The position numbers and the translations under genes are program-made. The notes beneath the pieces were generated by a model. That model searched no databases. It was not told the origin of the DNA and was given only the letters and a program-made list of their open reading frames with translations. A DNA stretch of 64,000 nt from Roseovarius sp. (GTDB taxonomy: Bacteria > Pseudomonadota > Alphaproteobacteria > Rhodobacterales > Rhodobacteraceae), in contig NZ_JAUCYU010000011.1 in NCBI RefSeq assembly GCF_030373445.1, positions 1 through 64,000 of the forward strand. The letters are read 5' to 3'. The number at the start of each line of letters is the position of its first letter. The stretch's first letter is position 1. This document shows, piece by piece, positions 26,895-35,731 of the stretch.

Positions 26895-26936
26895 GACGGC
26901 AAGCGCGCGGCCCGGATCACCCGGGCGCGTGCCGTC
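26895..26936 (+). terminator. Hairpin terminator after TetR gene
   Basis: GACGGC (26895-26900) pairs with GCCGTC (26931-26936) around an inner GC-rich stem, immediately after the TetR stop. The U-tract is weak. It separates TetR transcription from the GntR regulator downstream. Confidence 0.55.
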
Positions 26937-26955
26937 AGTCACTTGCTCCTTGTAT

Positions 26956-26986
26956 GTCAACGGTCTATTGTCAACACCGGGTTGAC
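26956..26986. promoter_or_regulatory. GntR operator (GTCAAC-N5-GTTGAC plus a third half-site)
   Basis: GTCAAC (26970-26975), five bases, then GTTGAC (26981-26986) form a perfect inverted repeat, with another direct GTCAAC at 26956-26961. It lies 36 bases before the GntR ATG. The same half-sites occur at 32541-32553 and 41023-41041, in front of the other promoters of this cluster. Confidence 0.75.
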
Positions 26987-27021
26987 CGCCACCGGCGAAC
27001 TTGAAGATAGCGAGACGGAAT

Positions 27022-27732
27022 ATGGGTAGCAAAATCGAAGCCAGATCGCTTGTGGAAGCCGTGACGGAACGTCTGGAAGCCTCGATCATCAGCGGTGATC
27101 TCGAGCCCGGAACGCGCCTGCGCGAACAGGTGCTGGCCAAGGAATACGGCATCAGCCGCGGCCCCCTGCGCGAGGCCATCCGCCGGCTCGAGGGGCGCCG
27201 CCTTCTCGAGCGCAAGGCCAATATCGGGGTCAGCGTCGTCGCCCTGTCGCTGCGCCGGCTCGACGAGCTTCTCAAGGTCCGCGAGGCGCTCGAGGGCATG
27301 GCCTGCCGCCTCGCCGCCGAACGGATCGAGCAGGACGAGGTGGACCAGATCCGCAAGCTGCTCGACGAACACGCCCTGCGCGACGAGGTGCTCTCGGGCG
27401 AGGGCTATTACCAGCAAAGCGGCGATTTCGACTTTCACTTCCGCATCGCCAAGGCCTCGGGCAACGAGTACCTGATGGACATGATCTCGGGCGATCTCTA
27501 CGACCTCTTGCGCATCTACCGCTACAAGTCGTCGACCATGACCGGCCGGGCGGTGCATGCGCTGCGTGAACACGCCACCATCGTCGACGCGCTCGAAGCC
27601 CGCGACCCGGATGCCGCCGAAGCCGCGATGCGCACCCACATCGCCAACGCCCGCAAGCACGCCATCCTCGCCATGGAAACCGCCGCGAAGAAAGAGGCGG
27701 ACAAGGCCGCGCAGGACACGGCCGGGGGCTGA
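27022..27732 (+). CDS. GntR-family regulator (FCD subfamily) of the catabolic regulon
   Basis: The 236-residue protein has the GntR winged helix-turn-helix at residues ~10-70 (LEASIISGDLEPGTRLREQV, then SRGPLREAIRRLEGRRLLE) and an FCD effector domain with DFDFHFRIAKASGN, whose histidines usually bind a metal and an acid ligand. The ATG at 27022 is preferred over a TTG at 27001. The stop is 19 bases from the convergent MmgE/PrpD gene. The inverted repeats at 26956-26986, 32541-32553 and 41023-41041 define its likely regulon, which covers all genes between 27752 and 40968. Confidence 0.9.
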   Translation: MGSKIEARSLVEAVTERLEASIISGDLEPGTRLREQVLAKEYGISRGPLREAIRRLEGRRLLERKANIGVSVVALSLRRLDELLKVREALEGMACRLAAERIEQDEVDQIRKLLDEHALRDEVLSGEGYYQQSGDFDFHFRIAKASGNEYLMDMISGDLYDLLRIYRYKSSTMTGRAVHALREHATIVDALEARDPDAAEAAMRTHIANARKHAILAMETAAKKEADKAAQDTAGG

Positions 27733-27751
27733 TCCGGCCGAACCCGCCCGG

Positions 27752-29176
27752 TCAGCCGCGCAGCGCCGCGATCAGCGTGTCAACGCTACCGCCCCCCAGC
27801 CCGACCACCGCATCGCGGATCGCCCGGGCGCGGCCCTCGTCCATCGCCAGCCCGGTGTTCTGAAGGAACTTCTCCGTCGTCTCCTCCAACGTCATCTTGC
27901 GCTCACCGGCCCCGCTGTTCACCGGCACGTGCCGGACCAGCTCGCGACCGTCTTCCAGCCGCACGCGCACCCCGCCCGAGAAATACTCCGGAAACCGCGT
28001 CTCCGGGTCGGCATGGCAGCTACAGCGCCGCGCCAGCGCCTGCGTCTCGCCATCGGCAATCGCCGCGTCGGTCAGGTCGGCCAGCCCGAACCGCCCCTTC
28101 AGCAGGGTCGAGGCCACCACGAATGGCGCGCTGAACTTGGCCTCGTACTCGTTCTTCGCATGCCGCTTGTGCTCGATCGGCTCGGCCACGATCTTCAGCG
28201 TGTCCTCCGGCAGGTAGATATCGACCTCCGCGATCCCGGCGCCGCCGATCTCATCGCGCAGGTCCAGCGCGGCATCCGCCGCCCCGTGGATGAAATGGCA
28301 CACCGGGTAGGGCTTCAGCGCGGTGTCGGCCATCATCCAGCTCTCGCCCAGCCCCTCGGTCAGGTAGGCCATGTCGACATGCGCGGCGTGCTCGTGCAGG
28401 TGCGTGTCGAACAGCCCGAACCGCCCCTCGAAGGCGCGCGTCGGCCCCACGAACCCATGCCGGGCCAGCGTCGCCGCGGTGATTCCGCCCGCCGCCGCCC
28501 AGCCGGGATGCAGCCGCTTTGTCCACGCCCCTTCCTCCAGGAACACCTGGATCCCCGAGGCGGTGCTGGCGGCGATGCCAAGCGCATTCACGTGATCCGA
28601 CGCCGCGGCGCCCATGATCCGGCCCGCCGCAAGGGCCGAGCTGAAATGCGCCAGAACCCCCGTCGCGTGAAAACCGGTATGGTGGAACCCGCCCTTGACC
28701 GCCGCCCCCAGCCGGATCGCCGCCTCCATCCCGATGCAGAACGCCGCCAGCGTCTCGCGCCCCGACAACGCGCGCTCCTCGGCCAGCGCCAGCACCGCGG
28801 GCAGCACGGCCGCGGTCGGATGCACGATCGCCTGCAAATGCGTGTCGTCGTAATCCAGCCCGTGGATCAGCACGCCGTTCGCCATCGCCGCGTCCCGTGG
28901 CGCCGCGCGGAACGCCCGGCCGATCACCGTCGCGCCCTTGTCCCCGCCGCTCAGCTCCTCCACCGCCGCCAGGGTCGGCCCGGCAAAGGGAAACACGGTC
29001 GAGGCCACGGCAAGGCCAAGCCCGTCAAGGATGTGGATCCGCGCCCGCTCCAGCACGGTTTCGGGAATGTCCTCGTACCGAAGCGTCGCGGCAAACTGCG
29101 CCAGCGCGTCCGATGGGGTGCCGACCTTGCCGGCCTGCGGGGGCGTCATGGTGTTCACTGGGGCGTCCTTTGTCAT
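27752..29176 (-). CDS. MmgE/PrpD family hydratase/dehydratase
   Basis: The 474-residue protein belongs to the MmgE/PrpD family, whose best-known members dehydrate 2-methylcitrate or hydrate aconitate-like acids. Visible family segments are DGLGLAVAST near residue 50, HGLDYDDTHLQAIVHPTA around 105-122, HHTGFHATG and KPYPVCHFIHG. The family also includes iminodisuccinate epimerase and cis-aconitate decarboxylase, so the reaction is open. It is the last gene of the unit aldehyde dehydrogenase, epimerase, lactonase-like, MmgE. With a PrpF-like isomerase and an isocitrate-lyase-type enzyme in the same regulon, hydration/dehydration of a tricarboxylic intermediate is the natural guess. Confidence 0.85.
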   Translation of the reverse strand: MTKDAPVNTMTPPQAGKVGTPSDALAQFAATLRYEDIPETVLERARIHILDGLGLAVASTVFPFAGPTLAAVEELSGGDKGATVIGRAFRAAPRDAAMANGVLIHGLDYDDTHLQAIVHPTAAVLPAVLALAEERALSGRETLAAFCIGMEAAIRLGAAVKGGFHHTGFHATGVLAHFSSALAAGRIMGAAASDHVNALGIAASTASGIQVFLEEGAWTKRLHPGWAAAGGITAATLARHGFVGPTRAFEGRFGLFDTHLHEHAAHVDMAYLTEGLGESWMMADTALKPYPVCHFIHGAADAALDLRDEIGGAGIAEVDIYLPEDTLKIVAEPIEHKRHAKNEYEAKFSAPFVVASTLLKGRFGLADLTDAAIADGETQALARRCSCHADPETRFPEYFSGGVRVRLEDGRELVRHVPVNSGAGERKMTLEETTEKFLQNTGLAMDEGRARAIRDAVVGLGGGSVDTLIAALRG

Positions 29177-29188
29177 TGTCCGGTGGGC

Positions 29189-29974
29189 TCACTCGGTCGG
29201 ATCGGCATCGAGCCGCACGATGCCCTCGGCGCTGCCCGACAGCGGGTAGCGCTCCAGCACCAGCGGGTCATGCCCGGGCACGATATGCTGCGGCGACGAG
29301 GACAGTTCCTCCAACACGGTATAGCCGTTCAGCATGTCCGCCACGTCGACGACCACGGGGAAGGGGGCGTGGTTCTGGAAATTCTCGTAGTAATGCGCCG
29401 CGTCCGAGGCCAGCACCACCCAGCCCCGCCGCGTCCGCACCCGCACCACCTGAAGCCCGCGCGAATGCCCGCCCGTCCAATGCACGCTCAGCCCCGACGC
29501 CAGCTCGCGGCTGCCGTCGTGAAAGCACACGCGCCCTTCGAAGACGCGCTTGACCATGTTCTGCACGTCGGCCACCTCGAAGGTATGGTTCAGCGTGTGG
29601 TGGCACATGCAGGGCCCGGTGGCATAGGCCATCTCCTTTTCCTGGAGATGGTACTTCGCCTGCGGGAACAGCTCGTGATTGCCGGCATGGTCCCAGTGCA
29701 GATGCGTGACGATCACGTCGCTGACCGTGGCCGGGTCGACATCGACGGCCGTCAGCCCCGCCTCGACAGGCCGCCAGACCTTGCGGTTCCGCCGCGCGGC
29801 CGTCGCCGGGTCGAAGCCCGTGTCGATCACGAAAGTGCCGGCCTCTCCCCTCACGACCCACAGGAAGAAATCCAGCGGCATCGGCCCGTCATGATCGTCG
29901 AGCTTGATGAAATTGTCCGACCGCTTCCGGTCCATCGAGGCATACTTGATGGCGTGTATCTCGTAGGTCGACAT
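29189..29974 (-). CDS. Metallo-beta-lactamase-fold hydrolase, lactonase-like
   Basis: The 261-residue protein has the zinc motif HLHWDHAG (residues 91-98), the following histidine in GGHSRGLQ, the bridging aspartate in VLASDAAHY and the C-terminal histidine in IVPGHDPLV. This set matches the N-acyl-homoserine-lactonase-like branch (AiiA/AttM type). In this operon it is more likely to open a catabolic lactone than to quench signalling, since the neighbouring oxidoreductase could make a lactone. Quorum quenching cannot be excluded. No signal peptide; probably cytoplasmic. Family call is firm, substrate inferred. Confidence 0.85.
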   Translation of the reverse strand: MSTYEIHAIKYASMDRKRSDNFIKLDDHDGPMPLDFFLWVVRGEAGTFVIDTGFDPATAARRNRKVWRPVEAGLTAVDVDPATVSDVIVTHLHWDHAGNHELFPQAKYHLQEKEMAYATGPCMCHHTLNHTFEVADVQNMVKRVFEGRVCFHDGSRELASGLSVHWTGGHSRGLQVVRVRTRRGWVVLASDAAHYYENFQNHAPFPVVVDVADMLNGYTVLEELSSSPQHIVPGHDPLVLERYPLSGSAEGIVRLDADPTE

Positions 29975-30001
29975 GCGTTCACTCCCTCCTGTTCGGCCCG
30001 T

Positions 30002-30982
30002 TCAGCCCTGTGACTGCCGCCACCGGATCAGCCGTTCGATCCCCTCCTCGATGCTGACCTGCGGCTGCCAGCCGATCATCTCGCGGATCTTGGTGATCGA
30101 GAAGTCCAGCTCGCTCGACGTCGTCACCCGCACGGCGCCCTCCTTGTCGCCGTATTCCGGCGTCAGGTCCGAGCCCACGATGCCGGCCACGATCTCGAAC
30201 AGTCGGTTGAGGTTGGTGGCGGTGCCGGTGGCAACGTTGAAGCTCTCGCCGGTCACGTCGCTGTCCATCGCCATCAGGTTGGCGCGCGCCACGTCGGCCA
30301 CGTGGATATAGTCATGCACCTCCGAGCCGTCGCCGGGAATCCTCGGGCGCTCGCCGGCCACCAGCTTGTCGTAGGTGTCGATGATGTAAAGCGCGTTCAC
30401 GCCCCGGTAATGCTGCCGCTCCCCGTAGACCGTCGCATAGCGAAGCGACACCGACTGCACGCCGTAGCGATCGGAATAGAGCCGGCCAAGCTGCTCGCCG
30501 ATGATCTTGGTCGAGCCGTACAGCACGCCCGGCGGGGTCATCGTGTGGAACCGGAAGGGGCGCGTTTCGTCGATCTCGCCCGGCTCCGGGTCGCCATAGG
30601 CCGCCACCGACGAGGAAAAGACCACCTTGCGCACGCCCCGGTATCGCGCGGCCTCCAGCACGTTGGCATGGCCCAGCGCGTTCACCGTCAGGCCCAGCGT
30701 CGGGTTGGCGCTGAAGGGCAGGGTCAGGAACCCGGCGATCGCGAAGATGCCGTCCACCCCGTCAAGCGCGTCGAACAGCTCGTTCACCCGCGTGATGTCG
30801 CCCCGCACAAGCCGCACCTTGGGGTTTTCAAGCAGGTGCCCGATCATGTCGTTCGAGCCCAGCGAATAGTTGTCGAACAGGATCACTTCCTCGGCGCCCG
30901 CCTCCAACAACTGCTCCGCCACGTGGCTGCCGATAAGGCTCACGCCGCCGGTGACCATGTATTTCTTGCCGGAAATCGTCAT
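30002..30982 (-). CDS. NAD-dependent epimerase/dehydratase (extended SDR)
   Basis: The 326-residue enzyme has an N-terminal Rossmann motif (MVTGGVSLIGSH), the acidic DNYSLGSND and DITRVNELFD segments that bind NAD, the catalytic FSSSVAAYG and YGSTK (Y-x3-K) motifs, and the C-terminal YIHVADVARAN typical of nucleotide-sugar epimerases. The same fold includes uronate dehydrogenases, which would fit a neighbouring lactonase. The ATG at 30982 has GAGAGAAAG just before it; the frame continues upstream but without protein-like content. A catabolic rather than cell-envelope role is inferred from its place between aldehyde dehydrogenase and lactonase genes. Confidence 0.85.
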   Translation of the reverse strand: MTISGKKYMVTGGVSLIGSHVAEQLLEAGAEEVILFDNYSLGSNDMIGHLLENPKVRLVRGDITRVNELFDALDGVDGIFAIAGFLTLPFSANPTLGLTVNALGHANVLEAARYRGVRKVVFSSSVAAYGDPEPGEIDETRPFRFHTMTPPGVLYGSTKIIGEQLGRLYSDRYGVQSVSLRYATVYGERQHYRGVNALYIIDTYDKLVAGERPRIPGDGSEVHDYIHVADVARANLMAMDSDVTGESFNVATGTATNLNRLFEIVAGIVGSDLTPEYGDKEGAVRVTTSSELDFSITKIREMIGWQPQVSIEEGIERLIRWRQSQG

Positions 30983-31016
30983 CTTTCTCTCTCCCAATCG
31001 GCCCGCCCGGGGCCCT

Positions 31017-32489
31017 TCAGTTCTTGATGGCAAACGGGTCGCTGGCCGTGCCCGACCAGTCGATCATCACGTTCTTCTGCACGGTGAAATCCAGGATCCC
31101 CTGCTCGCCGCGCTCGCGGCCGAAGCCGCTTTCCTTGGTGCCGCCGAACGGCGCCTGCGCGGCGACCATCCGGTAGGTGTTCACCCAGACACCGCCGGTC
31201 CTCATCTGCGGCACAAGGCGCATCGCGCGGTTGATGTCCCGCGTCCAGATCCCGGCGGCCAGCCCGAAGGGGATGTCGTTGGCGATCCTCACCGCCTCCT
31301 CCTCCTCCTCGAAGGGCAGGATCGACAGGACCGGGCCGAAGATCTCGGTCTGCGCGACCGTCATGTCGTTGCGCACGTCGGCAAAGATCGTGGGCTCCAC
31401 GAACAGCCCGTCACCCAGCGCCTCGCCCCTTGCCCGCCCGCCACCGGTCAGCAGCCGCGCCCCCTCGCTCTTGGCGCCCTCGATGGCGGCCATGATCCGG
31501 TCAAGCTGCGGCCGGTTGGCCACCGTGCCCATTTCCGAGGCCGGGTCGAGCGGGTCGCCCAGCCGGATGGCCTTTGCCCGCTCCACGAGGGTCTCCGTGA
31601 TCCGCTCGTAAAGCCCGCGCTGCACCAGCAGGCGCGAGCCCGCGACACAGGTCTGCCCGGTGGCCCCGAAGATCCCCGCCAGCGCGCCCACCGTGGCGGC
31701 CTCCGGGTCGGCATCGTCGAAGATGATGTTCGGGGATTTCCCGCCCAGCTCCAGCGTGACGGGCTTCAGGTTCTGCCCCGCCGCGGCGGCGATCCGCCGG
31801 CCCACGGCGGGCGAGCCGGTGAAACTGATCTTGGCAATGCCCGGATGCTCGACCAGCGCGGCGCCGGTGTCCCCGGCGCCGGTCACCACGTTGACGACGC
31901 CGGGCGGAAGCTCGGCCTTCTCCAGCAGCCGGCACAGTTCCAGCGTCGAAACCGAGGCATGCTCCGACGGTTTCACCACCACCGTGTTCCCCGCCGCCAG
32001 CGCCGCCGGCAGCTTGTTGCAAAGCAGCGTGATCGGCGAGTTCCACGCGGTGATCAGCGCGATAACACCATACGGCTCGCGCCGCGTGTAGTCGAAGACA
32101 TGCGGGTTATCGAGCGGGATGACACTGCCGTATAGCTTGTCGGCATAACCCGCGAAGAACCGGAAGAGGCGGGCGGCGAACAGCATCTGCGACGACGTCT
32201 CGCGGATCACCTTGCCGTTGTCGGTCGATTCGAAGACCGCCATCTCGCTGGCATGGTCGACGATCACGTCGGCGATTCGGTTCAGGATCAGCGCGCGCGT
32301 CGCGCCATTGGTGGCGGCCCAGCCCGGCTGCGCCTCGGCCGCCGCCGTCACGGCCGCGTCGACGTCGCTCGCATCGGCCTCGCCAAGCTGTGCCCATGTC
32401 TTGCCGGTGAAGGGGTTCACGGCATCGAACCGGCCGCCCGCACGCGGCGCCACCCATGTCCCGCCGATGAACAATTCATAAGGTTTCAT
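31017..32489 (-). CDS. NAD(P)-dependent aldehyde dehydrogenase
   Basis: The 490-residue enzyme carries the full aldehyde dehydrogenase set: TAWNSP near residue 148, KPSEHAS around 173, FTGSPAVGRRI for the cofactor, catalytic Glu247 in LELGGKSPN and catalytic Cys281 in GQTCVAGSR. It oxidises an aldehyde to the acid. The ATG at 32489 is preceded by GGAG; earlier in-frame ATGs at 32558 and 32594 lie across the GntR operator and give a non-family N-terminus. It is first in a unit running aldehyde dehydrogenase, epimerase, lactonase-like, MmgE. Confidence 0.93.
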   Translation of the reverse strand: MKPYELFIGGTWVAPRAGGRFDAVNPFTGKTWAQLGEADASDVDAAVTAAAEAQPGWAATNGATRALILNRIADVIVDHASEMAVFESTDNGKVIRETSSQMLFAARLFRFFAGYADKLYGSVIPLDNPHVFDYTRREPYGVIALITAWNSPITLLCNKLPAALAAGNTVVVKPSEHASVSTLELCRLLEKAELPPGVVNVVTGAGDTGAALVEHPGIAKISFTGSPAVGRRIAAAAGQNLKPVTLELGGKSPNIIFDDADPEAATVGALAGIFGATGQTCVAGSRLLVQRGLYERITETLVERAKAIRLGDPLDPASEMGTVANRPQLDRIMAAIEGAKSEGARLLTGGGRARGEALGDGLFVEPTIFADVRNDMTVAQTEIFGPVLSILPFEEEEEAVRIANDIPFGLAAGIWTRDINRAMRLVPQMRTGGVWVNTYRMVAAQAPFGGTKESGFGRERGEQGILDFTVQKNVMIDWSGTASDPFAIKN

Positions 32490-32540
32490 TCTGTTCTCCG
32501 CCTCTCCAACGCGGCCAAACTGAGCCGCGGCAGCAAAAAT

Positions 32541-32553
32541 GTCAACAGTTGAC
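32541..32553. promoter_or_regulatory. GntR operator (GTCAAC-A-GTTGAC)
   Basis: A perfect 13-base palindrome lies in the divergent region, 52 bases before the aldehyde dehydrogenase ATG and 75 bases before the ABC binding-protein GTG. It shares its half-sites with 26956-26986 and 41023-41041. An extra GTTGAC half-site occurs inside the binding-protein gene at 32642-32647. Confidence 0.8.
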
Positions 32554-32627
32554 GCCATGTGTTTTTGCCGCCATAAAGACGCTGGCTGCACCAAGCCAGA
32601 TGCAGTGACGAAAAAGGGAGGATAAAG

Positions 32628-33788
32628 GTGAAAACATCATTGTTGACATTGAGTGCATCGGCCATCGCGCTGGGCACGTTCGCAAGCGCCGAAACCATGA
32701 CGGTCGGCCTTGTGGCCCCGCTCTCGGGCGGCGGCGCGGCATGGGGCAACGCCATGAAGGGCGCGCTCGAACTGGCGGTCGAGGATATCAACGGGGCGGG
32801 CGGGCTCGAGGTCGGCGGCACGACCTACGAGATCTCCATCGCCGCCTATGACAGCCACTACAACCCGAACGACGCGGTGACCGCCGTGAACCGCCTGATC
32901 TACGAGGACGAGGCCGCCTTCATCGTGGGCCCCCTCGGCTCGGCCCCGCTCGCCGCGCTGGTGCCGGTGACGACCGAGAACAAGAAGATCACAGTCACCG
33001 GCGGCTTCACCCCCATCGCCATGGCCGAGGAGCACCCCTATTCGTTCCGCGCCGTGCTGCCTACCCAGATCTACGGCAACCCGCAGATCGCCTACGTGGT
33101 CGAAAAGCTCGGTGCCAAGAAGGTCGGTTCGCTCTTCCCCAATGACGAGACCGGCCAGACCATGGCCAACGACATCTCCACGGGCTACGAGGCCGCCGGC
33201 GCCGACGCCTCTGCGGTGGACTATTACGAGCGCGGCCGCGTCGATTTCGTCCCGCTCCTGACGCGCGTGATCGCCCAGGGCATCGACACGTTCGAGCTTG
33301 ACGGCTCCCCGCCCCAGACCGCCGGCCTGCTGGTCCGCCAGCTCCGCGACCTTGGCTTCGAGGGCAACATCGTGCGCACCGGGGGCGACGCCACCAACGA
33401 CATCCTCGCGGTCGCCGGGCCCGAGGCCTCCGAAGGGCTTTACGTCCACATGGAATACGACGGCTCGCTCGACTCGCTTGCCGCCTACGAGACCCGCTAC
33501 ATCGATGCCTACGGCGGCACCATGAACGCCTTCAGCCCGCTCTTCTACACGACGATCAACATGATCTTCGAGGGCATGAAGGCGGCCGGCACGGTCGAGG
33601 ACAGCGACGCCATCGTCGCCGAGATGGCCAAGCTGACCGATTTCGAGGGGCCCGCCGGCAACGCCAACTGGATGGGGCAGGAGGTCTGGGGCGTCATGCG
33701 CCAGCAATACATCCCCTACGCCATCGGCCAGGTGACCGACGGCACCCCCACGGTGATCGCCACCTGCGACCTCGAGAAATGCGAGTAG
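32628..33788 (+). CDS. LIV-type ABC transporter substrate-binding protein
   Basis: The 386-residue periplasmic receptor has a signal peptide (MKTSLLTLSASAIALGTFAS-A) and the type-1 binding fold of the Leu/Ile/Val and amide/aromatic-acid group (VGLVAPLSGGGAAWGNAMKG, DSHYNPNDAVTAVNRLI, GPLGSAPLAALVPV). GTG at 32628 is the start, with GGGAGG 8 bases upstream. Branched-chain-type ABC importers of this branch often carry hydrophobic or aromatic acids rather than amino acids. It heads a unit with two permeases, two ATPases and the TcuA-like flavoprotein, under the GntR operator at 32541-32553. Confidence 0.92.
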   Translation: MKTSLLTLSASAIALGTFASAETMTVGLVAPLSGGGAAWGNAMKGALELAVEDINGAGGLEVGGTTYEISIAAYDSHYNPNDAVTAVNRLIYEDEAAFIVGPLGSAPLAALVPVTTENKKITVTGGFTPIAMAEEHPYSFRAVLPTQIYGNPQIAYVVEKLGAKKVGSLFPNDETGQTMANDISTGYEAAGADASAVDYYERGRVDFVPLLTRVIAQGIDTFELDGSPPQTAGLLVRQLRDLGFEGNIVRTGGDATNDILAVAGPEASEGLYVHMEYDGSLDSLAAYETRYIDAYGGTMNAFSPLFYTTINMIFEGMKAAGTVEDSDAIVAEMAKLTDFEGPAGNANWMGQEVWGVMRQQYIPYAIGQVTDGTPTVIATCDLEKCE

Positions 33789-33795
33789 CACAGGC

Positions 33796-33819
33796 GCGGT
33801 GAGGTGACAGCCTCGCCGC
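33796..33819 (+). terminator. Hairpin between binding-protein and LivH-like genes
   Basis: GCGGTGAGG and CCTCGCCGC pair over 9 positions (one G-U) with a 6-base loop, directly after the binding-protein stop. It is likely a partial terminator or stabilising element that sets the receptor-to-permease ratio. Confidence 0.5.
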
Positions 33820-33859
33820 ACCCCCACCGGTCGAACCGACACGAACTGCGGAGCAGACG

Positions 33860-34729
33860 ATGGACATGATGACGCTCCTGATCCAGGCCGGTGTGAACGG
33901 CCTGGTGATCGGAACGATGTACGCGCTGATGGCGATCGGCTTCACGCTGGTCTTCGGGATCATGCGCGTGGTGAACTTCGCCCACGGCGAATTCTACATG
34001 ATCGGCAGCTTTATTGCCTTCTTCACCTACGCCCAGTGGCAACTGCCCTTCGTCGTCACGATCCTCGCGGCCGTGCTGCTGGTGGGGGTCGTGGGCGCGC
34101 TGGTCGAATGGGCGCTGATCCGGCCGCTGCGCGGGGACGAGCTGACCGGCATGATCGCCACGCTCGGCATTTCCGTGGTCATCCAGAACACCGCCCTGAT
34201 GTATTTCGGCGCCTCGCCCCGGCCCATGCCCGACGTGATCTCGGGCCTCGTCCGGGTTGGCCCGGCGGTATTCTCGTGGTCGCGGATCTTCGTCATCATC
34301 GCGGCGGCCCTGGTGATCGGCGCCTTCTGGCTCTTCATGCAGAAATCGCGGACGGGACGCGCCATGCGCGCCGTCGCCCAGGACCGCGAGGCCGCCCTGA
34401 TCCAGGGCATCGACGTCGAGAAGATCTTCCCGCTCGCCTTCGGCATCTCCGTGGCGCTGGCCGCCGTAGCCGGCGCGATGATGGCCCCGGTCTTCTCGGT
34501 CTCGCCCTTCGTCGGCGTCACGCCGATGCTCAAGGCCTTCATCGTGGTCATCCTCGGCGGTCTCGGCTCGATCCCCGGCGCCGTGCTGGGCGGGCTGCTC
34601 CTCGGCATGATCGAAAGCTTCGGCGCGACGCTGCTGGGCGCCATGGTCGCCGACATGCTCCAGCTCGCGCTCGTCATCGCCATCCTGCTCGTGCGGCCCT
34701 CGGGCCTGATGGGCCGCAAGGAGGCCTGA
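33860..34729 (+). CDS. LIV-type ABC permease, LivH-like
   Basis: The 289-residue inner membrane protein has about eight hydrophobic segments. The LivH signature is present: NGLVIGTMYALMAIGFTLVF followed by VNFAHGEFYMIG near the N-terminus, and VVILGGLGSIPGAVLGGLLL near the C-terminus. Its TGA directly abuts the ATG of the LivM-like gene. It forms the membrane channel with LivM for the ligand delivered by the preceding binding protein. No motif distinguishes the substrate. Confidence 0.92.
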   Translation: MDMMTLLIQAGVNGLVIGTMYALMAIGFTLVFGIMRVVNFAHGEFYMIGSFIAFFTYAQWQLPFVVTILAAVLLVGVVGALVEWALIRPLRGDELTGMIATLGISVVIQNTALMYFGASPRPMPDVISGLVRVGPAVFSWSRIFVIIAAALVIGAFWLFMQKSRTGRAMRAVAQDREAALIQGIDVEKIFPLAFGISVALAAVAGAMMAPVFSVSPFVGVTPMLKAFIVVILGGLGSIPGAVLGGLLLGMIESFGATLLGAMVADMLQLALVIAILLVRPSGLMGRKEA

Positions 34730-35731
34730 ATGAATACCACGGATACAACCGTCGCCCCGCCCGCACCGAAAAGCCGCGCCTCGGCCAGCGGCCTCTGGAC
34801 ACGCCTCGCGCTGGTCGCGGCGGCCTGCGTCGCGGCGGGCTTCACGCCGGGGCTGCTGCCCAACCTCTTCTACGTGCACATCGCCAACCTGACCCTCATC
34901 AGCGGCATCTTCGCGCTCAGCCTCTGGATCATCTACTCCGTCGGCCAGCTCTCGCTCTGCCACGCCGCCTTCGCGGGGCTGGGCGCCTATTGCTCGGCGC
35001 TGCTGTCGCTCCGCCTCGGGGTGCCGCCGGCCCTCTCTCTGGTCATCGCGGGGCTCTTCACGGCGACCATGGCGGCGCTTCTGGGCGCGGTGATCCTGCG
35101 GCTCCGCGGCGTCTACTTCGTGCTCGTCACCTTCCTTTTCGGCCAGATGTTCACCCTTCTGGCCCTCAACTGGCAGGACGTGACCAACGGCGCCAACGGT
35201 CTGATCAGCATCGCGCCGATCAAGCTTCTCGGCATAAGCTTCGGGCCCCGCTCGATGTTCTTCTACCTCGCCTTCGCCATGTTCATGGCGACCCTGCTCT
35301 TCACCTGGGCCCTCAGCCGGTCGACCTTCGGGCGCGCCTTCAACTCGATCGAGCAGAACATCGACCTCGCCGAAAGCTGCGGCATCGACACCGCCCGCTT
35401 CCAGGTCATCGCCTTCGCCATCGGCAGCGGCATCGCCGGGGTCGGGGGCGCGCTCATCGCCCATTACATCCGCTACATCTCGCCCGACACCTTCACCTTC
35501 CACAACTCGGTGGCCTACATCACCATGCTGGTGGTCGGCGGCCGGTCGATCTTCTGGGGCGCGGTGGTGGGCGCGGCCTTCCTGACCCCGCTGCCCGAGT
35601 TCCTGCGCGATTTCGAGGGGCTGCAGCACATCATCTACGGGGCGATCATGGTGCTTGTCCTGCGCACCCTGCCGGGCGGGCTGATCTCGATCCCCTCAAC
35701 CCTTCGCAGACTGACGGGAGGCGGCAAATGA
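34730..35731 (+). CDS. LIV-type ABC permease, LivM-like
   Basis: The 333-residue permease has a short hydrophilic N-terminus, then about nine hydrophobic segments. The family-typical segments LSLCHAAFAGLGAYCSALLS and GGALIAHYIRYISPDTF (equivalent to the conserved GALxAxxxxxxxP region) are present. It pairs with the LivH-like subunit. The stop overlaps the LivG-like ATG by four bases (ATGA at 35728-35731). Confidence 0.92.
   Translation: MNTTDTTVAPPAPKSRASASGLWTRLALVAAACVAAGFTPGLLPNLFYVHIANLTLISGIFALSLWIIYSVGQLSLCHAAFAGLGAYCSALLSLRLGVPPALSLVIAGLFTATMAALLGAVILRLRGVYFVLVTFLFGQMFTLLALNWQDVTNGANGLISIAPIKLLGISFGPRSMFFYLAFAMFMATLLFTWALSRSTFGRAFNSIEQNIDLAESCGIDTARFQVIAFAIGSGIAGVGGALIAHYIRYISPDTFTFHNSVAYITMLVVGGRSIFWGAVVGAAFLTPLPEFLRDFEGLQHIIYGAIMVLVLRTLPGGLISIPSTLRRLTGGGK

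Noticed and set aside
29189..29974. Dedicated quorum-quenching system
   Set aside because: The hydrolase is AHL-lactonase-like, but no luxI/luxR genes are nearby and it is embedded in a catabolic operon; the simpler reading is a metabolic lactonase.
33716..35629. Minus-strand open frame of 637 codons opposite LivH and LivM
   Set aside because: It is highly charged and repetitive in composition (Glu/Asp/Arg/His), the typical complement of membrane-protein codons.
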